Shown one piece after another: positions 1-8,551 of a DNA stretch of 50,537 bases (positions within the stretch are counted from its first letter, which is position 1; each line of letters opens with the position of its first letter). The stretch is taken from the NCBI RefSeq assembly GCF_900102875.1, contig NZ_FNGH01000020.1:1-50537 (forward strand), read 5' to 3'. A program made the position numbers and the translations under genes. Below the pieces are notes generated by a model. That model made no database searches. It had not been told where the DNA came from and saw nothing but the letters and a program-made list of their open reading frames with translations. The stretch is from Franzmannia pantelleriensis. Lineage in GTDB: Bacteria > Pseudomonadota > Gammaproteobacteria > Pseudomonadales > Halomonadaceae.

Positions 1-518
1 CCGGCGGCCAGCCCCTTGAGGAAAGAGCCGCCGGCCATGCCGGCAATGAACACCAGGGCGAAGACCAGGATCGCCGCCAGCTCATAGGGCCCGAACTTGA
101 GCGCCACCGAGGCGAACGGGATGGCCACGGCGATCAGCAGCAGGGTGGCCAGCAGGTCGCCGATCACCGAGGCCAGCAGACCCACCTTGAGGGCCTTGCG
201 CGGCTTGCCCGAGCTGGCCATGGGATAGCCGTCGAGGCAGGTAGCGGCGGAGGAGGGCTCCCCCGGGGTGTTGAGGAGGATGGCCGAGACCGCGCTGCCC
301 GCCGCCGTGCCCTTGGAGAGGCCGATCAGAAAGGCGATGGCGGCATAGGCCGACATGTAGAAGGTCAGCGGAATGGCGATGGCGATGGCCACCGAGCGGT
401 TGAGGCCAGGAATTACCCCGACGATATAGCCGAGCAGTACCCCGCCGAGGATGATGGCGATGGACTCGTAGTGAAAGGCCGCGGAAAAGGAGGTGAAAAT
501 GGCATCGAATCCGATCAT
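1..518 (-). CDS. tctA: TctA, large permease subunit of a tripartite tricarboxylate transporter (partial)
   Basis: The 172 visible residues are the N-terminal part of the large membrane subunit of a TTT-family transporter, which uses an ion gradient to import organic acids delivered by a periplasmic TctC protein. The stretch IPGLNRSVAIAIAIPLTFYM, followed by GTAAGSAVSAILLNTPGEPS and LDGYPMA, is the conserved TctA signature, set among hydrophobic helices. The ATG lies one base after the tctB stop, so the two are translationally coupled. The gene runs off the left edge of the window. The substrate cannot be read from the sequence. Family assignment is firm. Confidence 0.93.
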   Translation of the reverse strand, partial: MIGFDAIFTSFSAAFHYESIAIILGGVLLGYIVGVIPGLNRSVAIAIAIPLTFYMSAYAAIAFLIGLSKGTAAGSAVSAILLNTPGEPSSAATCLDGYPMASSGKPRKALKVGLLASVIGDLLATLLLIAVAIPFASVALKFGPYELAAILVFALVFIAGMAGGSFLKGLAA

Positions 519-519
519 G

Positions 520-969
520 TCATACCACCCCGATGCGCATCAGGTGGGCGGTCAGCACGTAGAGCCCCAGGGCCGGGACCACGGCTACCGGGAGCAGCAG
601 GTACCAGCGTCGCTCGCCGAAGATCAGCAGCAGGCCGCCGATCAGCAGCGGGGCGACCCAGGTCAATGGAAAGCGGTCGACCAGCAGGATAAAGCCGAGC
701 ACGTAGAGGAACGGCCACAGCAGGTGCCAGAGATGGCTAGCGCCCGGCAAGCGGATGGGGGGCTCGCCGATGCGCCACAGTTTGACGGCACTCACCGCGC
801 AGAGTGCCGCGGCGCAGATCAGCATCAGCCAGGCACCGAGACTGGCCAATAGCTGAGGGGGGAGGCCGAATGAGGCGCCACTTCCGCCATACTCAGGGAT
901 GATCCAGGTAAGCAGTGCCAGGGCCAGCACACTGACGGCGAGCCCCGACCAGAAATCCATGCGTATCAT
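520..969 (-). CDS. tctB: TctB, small membrane subunit of the tripartite tricarboxylate transporter
   Basis: A 149-residue protein made almost wholly of four hydrophobic segments (about residues 5-24, 38-60, 82-100 and 102-140), the size and topology of the TctB small permease subunit. It sits directly before tctA, which is the usual order. The open frame extends upstream to 1125, but that extension is basic and low-complexity, and I place the start at MIRMDFWSG (969) after a weak GGCGGC; MDFWSG at 960 is the alternative. No tctC-like binding protein is encoded upstream in this window. The assignment rests on position and topology because TctB proteins diverge strongly. Confidence 0.82.
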   Translation of the reverse strand: MIRMDFWSGLAVSVLALALLTWIIPEYGGSGASFGLPPQLLASLGAWLMLICAAALCAVSAVKLWRIGEPPIRLPGASHLWHLLWPFLYVLGFILLVDRFPLTWVAPLLIGGLLLIFGERRWYLLLPVAVVPALGLYVLTAHLMRIGVV

Positions 970-1128
970 GCCGCCGTCACCATGGTTGTTTAGTTGACAA
1001 TGAAACAGCAACTTCTTCTGATGCGGTGCACGCGAGCAAGTGTAATTGCTGTTTTTGTTAGAGCGAACGCGCAAACTAACCAGTCGATCGTTGAGAAACA
1101 ATCTCCGTGGTCGACGAGCCTTCAACGC

Positions 1129-2148
1129 TCAATGCGTAGGCGGGAGGGTATCGAGCGGTTGCCAGTGGCTCAGCAGCCAGTCGTAGAGCCGCCCCGGGCT
1201 CTGGGCCACTGGCTGGCTGATGGGAATTCGGGGGAGTGCCAATGGATCGAGCTGGGGCGTCAGCCAACCGCCGCAACCGGCTAGCGCCTGGCGAACGCCG
1301 CAGCGGCTGGCCAGGCGTCTTAAGCGCCTAGATGGCTGCTCATCCGGGTAGGAGAAGGCCTCCAGGGGTGACTCACAGAGCTTTGCCAGGTCGTCGCGGG
1401 AACGGCGGATATGCCAGCAGATGCGGGCATCGCTGAGCGGGTCCAGTGACTCCGGTAGCACGCCGTGGGCGCCAAAGCGAAACAGGCCGCTGTGCTCCAG
1501 GCGCCTGACGCTGAACGGATCGAGTCCGTGGGGCGGTTGGTCGAGGTCGGGATAGAGCGCCTCGGCCACGGCATTGACGGTCAGCGGGTCGCAGCGACGC
1601 AGCGCGGTGAGGTAGTCGAGCAGCGCTTCGCTGTAGGCGTGATCGGGATGCGCCGGGGGCAGCGGCGGCGGTGGCAGCCCGGCATCGCACAGGCTATCGT
1701 GGATAAGCTGGCAGGCACGCCCTTGCCACAGCCCTTCGCCAATCACCTCCCACCATACGCCGCGGGGTCGGCCGAGCAGTCCGGTAGTGACGAAGATGCT
1801 GGCCGGCAGCGCATAGTGCTCGAGCAGGGGTGCAGCGACCTCGGCATTGTCGCGCCAGCCGTCGTCGAAGGTCAGCGCGATGCAGGCGCGCGGGTCGTGG
1901 TGGGGTTTCAAGGCGGTGTCGAGGCAGACGATGCGGGATACCTCCACCAGCGACATCAGCAGATGCTTGAAGCTCTCCGGACCGAGACAGTAGGGCGCCC
2001 GATGCGGCAGCCGGGCTGCGTCTTCATCGGGCAGTACCCGGTGCAGTACCAGAATCGCGCGGCGACCCTGCAGTGGCACGCGCAGGCTGCGACGCCAATG
2101 CCCGCGTAGGCGTTGGGCCATATCCAGAGCGAGGTTCCAATGGGTCAT
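1129..2148 (-). CDS. NodB-type polysaccharide deacetylase family protein with an altered metal site
   Basis: A 339-residue protein of the carbohydrate esterase 4 (NodB) fold. The hallmark TFDDG is at residues 93-97, preceded by the early beta-strand AILVLHRVL at 31-39 and followed by the SIFVTTG strand near 117-123. In this family a HxxxH metal motif normally follows; here the matching stretch is FGAHGVLPES (226-234), where His228 is kept but the second His is a Pro. A late AFSYPD motif (264-269) matches the usual FxYPxG. The start has a strong AGGAGG eight bases upstream. It is followed by tctB and preceded 88 bp upstream by a glycosyltransferase on the same strand, suggesting a surface-polysaccharide role. 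Activity is uncertain because of the missing His. Confidence 0.85.
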   Translation of the reverse strand: MTHWNLALDMAQRLRGHWRRSLRVPLQGRRAILVLHRVLPDEDAARLPHRAPYCLGPESFKHLLMSLVEVSRIVCLDTALKPHHDPRACIALTFDDGWRDNAEVAAPLLEHYALPASIFVTTGLLGRPRGVWWEVIGEGLWQGRACQLIHDSLCDAGLPPPPLPPAHPDHAYSEALLDYLTALRRCDPLTVNAVAEALYPDLDQPPHGLDPFSVRRLEHSGLFRFGAHGVLPESLDPLSDARICWHIRRSRDDLAKLCESPLEAFSYPDEQPSRRLRRLASRCGVRQALAGCGGWLTPQLDPLALPRIPISQPVAQSPGRLYDWLLSHWQPLDTLPPTH

Positions 2149-2236
2149 GGTGAACCTCCTGCGCGTGGCATGTCACGTTATGTCAGTGTAATGCCCTTGG
2201 GTGAATCGCGCCGCGTCGTACGTCGGCCATCTATTG

Positions 2237-2776
2237 CTATAGCGGGAACTCCAGCACACGGGCCTGGCAGGCGCGCAGCCGCGCCAGCAGGTCGCTGTGG
2301 GCACTCTCGTCGAGGCTCGGGTCGAAGCCGCCAATCCGTTCGAACCAGTCGCGTCTCACGCACAGGGTGCCGGCCTCCGGCTCGCGCTGCCAGAGTCGCT
2401 TGAATCCCTGGGAAAGCGGTCGTCGACGCGGCGTGAGCAGTACCGCGTCCCACTGATGATGCGTCAGTAGGTGATCGGCCTTATCCAACCAGTCGGAAAC
2501 CAAGCGCATGCGGGGCGTGGGAAAGATCAGCGTGGCACCCGGGGTGCGGCGTACCATTTCGTTGCTGCGCGCGCCGATCGACCCCAGACGTATGGTTTCG
2601 AAGTGTGCTCCGATGCGGCGGGTCAGGGTATGCAGGTTGCCGTTGTCATCATCGCTGACCACACGGATATCGACCTTGTCGGGGTGGCGCGCTACGGCGT
2701 GATGCAGGGTGGCCAGGCAGCGCGGCAGGCGCGCTGCCATTAGACGAGAATCGATGATGATGCAGTAGGGGTCCAT
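2237..2776 (-). CDS. Short glycosyltransferase family 2-like protein
   Basis: A 179-residue protein beginning with a beta-strand (YCIIIDSRL) and carrying DIRVVSDDDNGN near residues 36-47 in the place of the nucleotide-sugar binding segment. ARSNEMVRRTPGATLIFPTP lies in the position of the GT2 segment that precedes the DxD, and WFERIGGFDPSL near 148-159 is the typical acceptor-side motif. It is shorter than most GT2 enzymes (about 250-300 residues), as in the TIGR04283-like group. ATG at 2776 follows AAGGG by nine bases; an adjacent GTG at 2779 could also be used. It sits upstream of the deacetylase on the same strand, so the pair may act on the same glycan. The substrate is unknown. Confidence 0.72.
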   Translation of the reverse strand: MDPYCIIIDSRLMAARLPRCLATLHHAVARHPDKVDIRVVSDDDNGNLHTLTRRIGAHFETIRLGSIGARSNEMVRRTPGATLIFPTPRMRLVSDWLDKADHLLTHHQWDAVLLTPRRRPLSQGFKRLWQREPEAGTLCVRRDWFERIGGFDPSLDESAHSDLLARLRACQARVLEFPL

Positions 2777-2779
2777 CAC

Positions 2780-3004
2780 AACGTGCCCTTAGCGCATTGC
2801 CCTGGCCCAGTGACTGGCGGCTAGCGGCAGATCGGTCGCATCATGTCTGCGCCGTGGCGCCGAGCATGTGGTTATGTAAGCAATAGTAGCCTTGAGTTTC
2901 AAAAGGTATCAATCATTTTGTCGGCTGATTTTCCTAGCAGGAGACGCCGAGCCGTGGCTGATACTGGCGCATTGGCACCATCACGTGGCATGGCGTGGAG
3001 TTCT
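2780..3004. other. Intergenic region between the glycosyltransferase and the glnA enhancers
   Basis: No convincing coding sequence. It must hold the minus-strand promoter of the glycosyltransferase gene; an AT-richer stretch at 2876-2935 is the likeliest place. An imperfect GCACC-N5-GTGGC at 2975-2989 looks like a degraded NtrC site. Confidence 0.4.
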
Positions 3005-3021
3005 TGCACTACATGAGTGCG
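3005..3021 (+). promoter_or_regulatory. NtrC-binding site upstream of glnA, distal
   Basis: TGCACTACATGAGTGCG contains a perfect GCACT-N5-AGTGC palindrome and matches the NtrC dyad (TGCACCA-N3-TGGTGCA type). Its centre is 30 bp, about three helical turns, from the next site, the usual geometry for cooperative NtrC binding. It lies about 185 bp before the predicted sigma-54 start site. Confidence 0.75.
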
Positions 3022-3034
3022 GTCTGGGTTTTTT

Positions 3035-3051
3035 TGCACCAACATGGTTCG
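3035..3051 (+). promoter_or_regulatory. NtrC-binding site upstream of glnA, middle
   Basis: TGCACCAACATGGTTCG has a consensus left half and spacer and one changed base in the right half. It closely resembles the strong enhancer site of enterobacterial glnA and lies about 155 bp before the predicted start site. Confidence 0.8.
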
Positions 3052-3085
3052 GGCAGGGCCTTGCTCGGCCCTCTCTTGGTTCCGT

Positions 3086-3101
3086 GTAAACTCATGGTGC
3101 A
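3086..3101 (+). promoter_or_regulatory. Possible third NtrC site upstream of glnA, proximal
   Basis: GTAAACTCATGGTGCA keeps only the right half (TGGTGCA) of the NtrC dyad. Its centre is 50 bp from the middle site and about 105 bp before the predicted start. It would be a weak, helper or governor site if used. Confidence 0.5.
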
Positions 3102-3170
3102 TTTGTGGGTGGTAGAAAAAAATCCCTTCATTCATGAGGTTGGCTATTTTTCTCGGTATTTTGCGCCATT

Positions 3171-3187
3171 TTGGCACGCTGCCTGCA
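3171..3187 (+). promoter_or_regulatory. Sigma-54 promoter of glnA
   Basis: TTGGCACGCTGCCTGCA matches the -24/-12 consensus TGGCACG-N4-TTGCA with one change, and GG and GC are correctly spaced. The predicted start is near 3198, giving a leader of about 120 nt. Together with the NtrC sites at 3005-3101 this is a nitrogen-regulated glnA promoter. Confidence 0.85.
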
Positions 3188-3320
3188 TTGCACAGTGCAG
3201 AAGCATCACCCGAGTCGTCGTCGAAGGCGACCGCCGTGGGCAAGCTGCCCCGGCCGTGCTACAAACGACGCTGGACACGCAACGCCAATATTCGAGCAAC
3301 GCTCACTAGTGGAGGACAAC

Positions 3321-4727
3321 ATGTCTGAGAAGACTCTCGCCCTGATCGAAGAACACGATATCAAGTGGGTTGATCTGCGCTTCACCGATACCAAGGGTAA
3401 AGAGCAGCACGTCACCATCCCGGCCCGCGACGTCGACGATGAGTTCTTCGAGAACGGTCAGATGTTCGACGGCTCGTCCATTTCAGGCTGGAAGGGCATC
3501 AACGAGTCGGACATGATCCTGCGTCCGGAAGATGGCTCTGCCTTCCTCGACCCGTTCACCGAAGACGCCACCCTGGTGCTGCGTTGCGACATCATCGAGC
3601 CGGCTACCATGCAGGGCTATGAGCGCGATCCGCGCTCCATTGCCAAGCGTGCCGAAGCGTATCTGCAGTCTACCGGCCTGGGCGACACTGCATTCTTCGG
3701 TCCGGAGCCGGAGTTCTTCATCTTCGACGAGGTGCACTGGAAGGCCGATATCGAAGGCGCCATGTACAAGATCACCTCGGAAGAAGGCGCCTGGGCTACC
3801 GACCGCCAGGTCGATGGCGGCAACCTGGCCCACCGTCCGCGGGTCAAGGGTGGCTACTTCCCGGTGCCGCCGGTGGACAGCTTCCACGATATCCGCAGCG
3901 CCATGTGTAACACCCTGGAAGCTATCGGCCAGAGCGTCGAAGTGCATCACCACGAGGTGGCCAACGCCGGCCAGAACGAGATCGGCGTCAAGTTCAACAC
4001 CCTGGTGAAGAAGGCCGACGAAGTTCAGGAAATGAAGTACGTGATCCACAACGTGGCCCACGCCTATGGCAAGACCGCCACCTTCATGCCCAAGCCGCTG
4101 GTCGGCGACAACGGCTCCGGTATGCACGTCCACCAGTCCTTCTGGAAGGATGGTCAGAACCAGTTTGCCGGTGACGAGTACGCTGGGCTGTCCGAGATGG
4201 CGCTCTACTACATTGGCGGCATCATCAAGCACGCACGTGCCCTGAACGCCTTCACCAATGCCTCCACCAACTCCTACAAGCGTCTGGTGCCGGGCTTCGA
4301 AGCGCCGGTGATGCTGGCCTACAGCGCCCGCAACCGCTCCGCGTCGATCCGTATTCCTTACACCGCTAGCCCCAAGGGCAAGCGTGTCGAGGCGCGTTTC
4401 CCGGATCCGACCGCCAACCCTTACCTGTGCTTCGCCGCCATGCTGATGGCGGGCATCGACGGCATCAAGAACAAGATCCACCCTGGCGATGCCATGGACA
4501 AGAACCTCTATGACCTGCCGCCGGAAGAGGGCAAGTCCATTCCCACCGTCGCCGAGAGCCTCGATCAGGCCCTCGAGGCGCTGGACAAGGACCGCGCCTT
4601 CCTCACCGAGGGTGACGTGTTCACCGACGAGATGATCGATGCCTACATCGAACTCAAGGAAGAGGATGTGGAACGCCTGCGCATGACCACGCATCCGGTC
4701 GAGTTCGACATGTACTACAGCTGCTGA
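3321..4727 (+). CDS. glnA: Glutamine synthetase, type I
   Basis: Joins ammonia to glutamate with ATP; the main ammonium-assimilating enzyme, a cytoplasmic dodecamer. At 468 residues it is the standard GSI-beta length. Visible motifs are [10 protein letters not shown] (48-57) in the N-terminal domain, FGPEPEFF (126-133) with metal-binding glutamates, the ATP-binding segment [17 protein letters not shown] (258-274) and [20 protein letters not shown] (344-363). Tyr397 in NLYDLPPEE is the canonical adenylylation site, so GlnE control is expected. The start has GGAGGA four bases upstream; the frame stays open further upstream, but that part overlaps the sigma-54 promoter and is not coding. A strong terminator follows. 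Confidence 0.99.
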   Translation: MSEKTLALIEEHDIKWVDLRFTDTKGKEQHVTIPARDVDDEFFENGQMFDGSSISGWKGINESDMILRPEDGSAFLDPFTEDATLVLRCDIIEPATMQGYERDPRSIAKRAEAYLQSTGLGDTAFFGPEPEFFIFDEVHWKADIEGAMYKITSEEGAWATDRQVDGGNLAHRPRVKGGYFPVPPVDSFHDIRSAMCNTLEAIGQSVEVHHHEVANAGQNEIGVKFNTLVKKADEVQEMKYVIHNVAHAYGKTATFMPKPLVGDNGSGMHVHQSFWKDGQNQFAGDEYAGLSEMALYYIGGIIKHARALNAFTNASTNSYKRLVPGFEAPVMLAYSARNRSASIRIPYTASPKGKRVEARFPDPTANPYLCFAAMLMAGIDGIKNKIHPGDAMDKNLYDLPPEEGKSIPTVAESLDQALEALDKDRAFLTEGDVFTDEMIDAYIELKEEDVERLRMTTHPVEFDMYYSC

Positions 4728-4762
4728 TGACGCGCCGCGTTCGCGGCGCTGGGTAGCAATCG

Positions 4763-4793
4763 AAGGGGTTCCGCCACGGCGGAACCCCTTTTT
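4763..4793 (+). terminator. Rho-independent terminator of glnA
   Basis: AGGGGTTCCGCC at 4764-4775 pairs perfectly with GGCGGAACCCCT at 4778-4789 and is followed by a run of T. It separates glnA from the downstream nitrogen genes. Confidence 0.92.
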
Positions 4794-4854
4794 GCACTAG
4801 ACTATCCAAACGATTATCGGACCCGCTTGGGTCGTCATAGGTTGGAGCCGGTGC

Positions 4855-5451
4855 ATGACTGTATTGCCAATGAATGCCAGTTGCTGTGTGCTGCTGGTTG
4901 CCTTGTTGAGTGCCGCCAGCGGTGCCCAGGCCACCTCGATCTATCGCACCACCGATGCTCAGGGCAACGTAGTGTTCACCGACAATCCCGAGCGTGGGGG
5001 GGAGCAGATCGAGCTCAACCCGCTGACCGTGGTGCCGTCGGGGGCGCGCACGCCGGCGCCGCAGGCGGCGCCCGAGGCCACTGCTCCCTCCTCCTCCCCC
5101 TCGGAGTCACTGTCGTCGCCGTTCATGCCCTACTCGACCTTCCGCATCGCGTCACCGCGCAATGAGGAGACCCTGCAGACCGGCGCGGCAGGCAACCTGC
5201 AGGTCCAGCTGGGTATCGAGCCGTCCCTGCGTGAGGATCATCGTGTGCGGCTGCTGGTCGATGGTGCGGTCAGCCAGTCGGCGCTGCACAGCGATGTGTT
5301 CATGATCGGCAACCTCGAGCGCGGCGAGCGCGTGTTGCAGGCCGAGTTGCTCGATGCCCGCGGTGAGGTGCGCCATCGCAGTGCGCCGGTGACGCTCTAC
5401 GTGCAGCGTGCCAGCGTCAACCTGCCGCAGAATCCCAACAACCCCAATTAG
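4855..5451 (+). CDS. DUF4124 domain-containing exported protein
   Basis: A 198-residue protein with an N-terminal signal peptide (hydrophobic core VLLVALLSAASG, probable cleavage after AQA near residue 26). It is followed directly by the DUF4124 core SIYRTTDAQGNVVFTDNP (28-45). A Pro/Ala/Ser-rich linker (about 61-85) leads to a C-terminal beta-rich part (about 90-190) that looks immunoglobulin-like. Proteins of this family commonly lie between glnA and glnL in Halomonas and Pseudomonas relatives. The function is unknown; it is presumably periplasmic. The ribosome site is weak (GGAG 8 bases before ATG), and Met6 at 4870 is a possible alternative start. It sits after the glnA terminator and so probably has its own promoter or depends on readthrough. 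Confidence 0.85.
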   Translation: MTVLPMNASCCVLLVALLSAASGAQATSIYRTTDAQGNVVFTDNPERGGEQIELNPLTVVPSGARTPAPQAAPEATAPSSSPSESLSSPFMPYSTFRIASPRNEETLQTGAAGNLQVQLGIEPSLREDHRVRLLVDGAVSQSALHSDVFMIGNLERGERVLQAELLDARGEVRHRSAPVTLYVQRASVNLPQNPNNPN

Positions 5452-5698
5452 CTGCCCCCTCGCCGGGTACCTCGGTCGCCGTGCCCGGACGGCAGCTCCA
5501 GACCCTGCCGCCCGGCTGCGCCGGCAGCGGGCAATTTTGATGCCTTCGATCACGCCGAGCGAGTGCGCGACAACAGTGCGCTCGACTATCAGGCCGGCTC
5601 CAGCAGCGCCGCCCGCGATTGATCGTAGCGGCCGGCGCGCCGCGAGGCCAATGATCGAGCGTGGCACTGCACCGCAGTGATCGTCGCGCCGTCTGCAT
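5452..5698. other. Intergenic region upstream of the glnL enhancer
   Basis: No coding sequence that I can support. It holds two short dyads, GCCGT-N6-ACGGC near 5477-5492 and a perfect CACTGC-ACC-GCAGTG at 5664-5678. Neither is followed by a T run, so they are not obvious terminators. The second lies 36 bp from the NtrC site and could be a degenerate activator site. Confidence 0.35.
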
Positions 5699-5715
5699 TG
5701 CACTAATATGGTGCG
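5699..5715 (+). promoter_or_regulatory. NtrC-binding site upstream of glnL
   Basis: TGCACTAATATGGTGCG is a near-consensus NtrC dyad (GCACT-N5-GGTGC), centred about 86 bp before the start site predicted for the sigma-54 promoter at 5766-5782. Confidence 0.78.
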
Positions 5716-5765
5716 AAAGTGCTCCTTGCACTCTCCTGGAACGCCGCCGACAGGCGCTTGCCAGG

Positions 5766-5782
5766 CTGGCGCGCTTCTTGCA
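5766..5782 (+). promoter_or_regulatory. Sigma-54 promoter of glnL-glnG
   Basis: CTGGCGCGCTTCTTGCA fits TGGCACG-N4-TTGCA with one mismatch and correct spacing. The predicted start, near 5793, is about 25 nt before the glnL ATG. With the NtrC site it implies that the nitrogen regulators activate their own synthesis independently of glnA. Confidence 0.8.
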
Positions 5783-5817
5783 CAGCAATAGTGAACTCAA
5801 GGACGGCGGAATGCCCC

Positions 5818-6861
5818 ATGTATCAACGTCTGCTGGAACACCTCACCACGGCGGTGCTGCTGTTAGACGGCACCCTGCGCCTGCGGTGGATGAATCCGGC
5901 CGCCGAAGCGTTGCTCGCGGTAAGTATCGGACGCGTTCAAGGTACGCGCCTGGATAGCCTGGAAGGCGTCGACGGGGCGGTAGCCAGCGTGCTGATCAAG
6001 GCGCGGCGCGAGTTTCATCCCTTTACCCAGCGCGAGGCGGTACTGACCCTGGCTGGCGGCGAGAGCGTCACCGTTGACTTCACCGTCACGCCACTCTCCG
6101 ATGACGAGCTGCTGCTGGAGATCGAGCCCCGAGATCGACTGCTGCGGATCTCCCGCGAAGAGGCGCTGATCGCCCGCCAGGAAACCATCAAGACCCTGAC
6201 CCGGGGCCTGGCCCATGAGGTCAAGAACCCCCTGGGCGGCATTCGTGGTGCCGCCCAGCTGCTCGAGCGCGATCTGCCTGACCCACAGCTGGCGGAATTC
6301 ACCCGCATTATCGTCGAGGAGGCCGACCGCCTGCGCGATCTGGTCGACCGCATGCTCGGGCCCAACCAGGTCAGTCACCACCAGCCCCTCAATATTCACA
6401 AGGTGCTGGAGCGGGTGCGCTCGCTGCTGATCGCCGAGCAGCCGGCGGTGACGATCGAGCGCGACTACGATCCCAGTCTGCCGGATCTGCATGGCGATGA
6501 AGCGCGCATGATCCAGGCGGTGCTCAACGTGGCACGCAACGCCGTGGAGGCGATGAGCGAGAGCGAAATTGATTCACCGCGGCTGATTCTTAGCACTCGC
6601 GCCCGGCGTCAGTTCACCCTCGGCGCCGAGCGTCATCGGCTGGTCTGCGAGGTGGCGATCATCGACAACGGGCCGGGGATTCCCGAGCCCCTGCGCGAGA
6701 CGCTGTTCTACCCAATGGTCTCAGGCCGCGCCGAGGGCAGCGGCCTGGGGCTCTCGATTGCCCAGTCGATCCTTCACCAGCACCAGGGCCTGATCGAGTG
6801 CGACTCGCGGCCCGGGCGTACCGAGTTCCGGCTGTTGACGCCGCTGGAGGCGCCGCCATGA
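5818..6861 (+). CDS. glnL: Nitrogen regulation sensor histidine kinase NtrB (NRII)
   Basis: Cytoplasmic kinase/phosphatase for NtrC, normally controlled by PII. The 347-residue protein begins with a PAS domain (LLEHLTTAVLLLDGTLRLRWMNPAAE, about 4-30). It then has the dimerization/phosphoacceptor helix with the H-box GLAHEVKNPLGGIRGAAQLL near residues 131-150, followed by the kinase domain with an N box (NVARNAVEAM), G1 (IIDNGPGIP) and G2 (GSGLGLSIAQ). There is no membrane segment, as expected. I start it at MYQRLLEH (5818); the upstream extension of the frame overlaps the sigma-54 promoter. Its stop overlaps the start of a 24-codon ORF that leads into glnG. Confidence 0.96.
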   Translation: MYQRLLEHLTTAVLLLDGTLRLRWMNPAAEALLAVSIGRVQGTRLDSLEGVDGAVASVLIKARREFHPFTQREAVLTLAGGESVTVDFTVTPLSDDELLLEIEPRDRLLRISREEALIARQETIKTLTRGLAHEVKNPLGGIRGAAQLLERDLPDPQLAEFTRIIVEEADRLRDLVDRMLGPNQVSHHQPLNIHKVLERVRSLLIAEQPAVTIERDYDPSLPDLHGDEARMIQAVLNVARNAVEAMSESEIDSPRLILSTRARRQFTLGAERHRLVCEVAIIDNGPGIPEPLRETLFYPMVSGRAEGSGLGLSIAQSILHQHQGLIECDSRPGRTEFRLLTPLEAPP

Positions 6862-6928
6862 GCCGTACCACCCGCTATTTCATCTGTGCCACGGCTGTCC
6901 ACTGTCGTGATGTTCTCTGGAGGCTTGC

Positions 6929-6932
<4 letters not shown>
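6858..6932 (+). CDS. 24-codon ORF coupling glnL to glnG
   Basis: A short ORF beginning MSRTTRYFIC that fills the gap between glnL and glnG. Its ATG overlaps the glnL stop (ATGA, 6858-6861), and its stop overlaps the glnG start (ATGA, 6929-6932). It has its own strong GGAGG seven bases before the start (6846-6850), and glnG has another GGAGG at 6919-6923 inside the ORF. The arrangement looks like a translational coupler that hands ribosomes from the kinase to the regulator. The peptide contains two cysteines and no recognisable domain. It may be a leader whose product does not matter. I know of no named family. Confidence 0.55.
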
Positions 6933-8341
<1,409 letters not shown>

Positions 8342-8388
8342 CGGTGGGGCAGGGCGATCGCAGTTGCCCCTAAGCGGAGGACGCCGGG

Positions 8389-8472
8389 GGCAGGCCGAAG
8401 AGGAGGTTCTACGCCATGGATGGCGTAGGTAGCGCCCAGGGATGTTTTACAGCGCCTCCTCGCAGGCCTGCC
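8389..8472. repeat. Long imperfect palindromic intergenic element before dgt
   Basis: Outer arms at 8389-8406 and 8455-8472 are inverted repeats matching at 15 of 18 positions. Inside lies a perfect 8-bp dyad, TACGCCAT-GG-ATGGCGTA at 8410-8427. There is no T run, so it is not a standard terminator. It resembles, from memory, palindromic intergenic units scattered in Halomonas and Marinobacter genomes; only one copy is visible here. Confidence 0.6.
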
Positions 8473-8551
8473 GACGGACTAGTCCGAGCGTGCTGACCTA
8501 GCGCCAGGCGCCTAGCACTGCCAGAATACGCCTCTCAAGGAGGCCTCACCG

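Noticed and set aside
3171-3320. In-frame N-terminal extension of glnA (50 residues)
   Set aside because: It would start inside the sigma-54 promoter, has no ribosome site and no homology; GGAGGA at 3311 marks the real start.
3483-4694. Long open frame antisense to glnA (403 residues)
   Set aside because: A codon-bias shadow of a GC-rich gene, His/Gly/Val-rich, without ribosome site or domain. The same holds for other long antisense frames, e.g. over glnG, dgt, pgk, dctD and dld.
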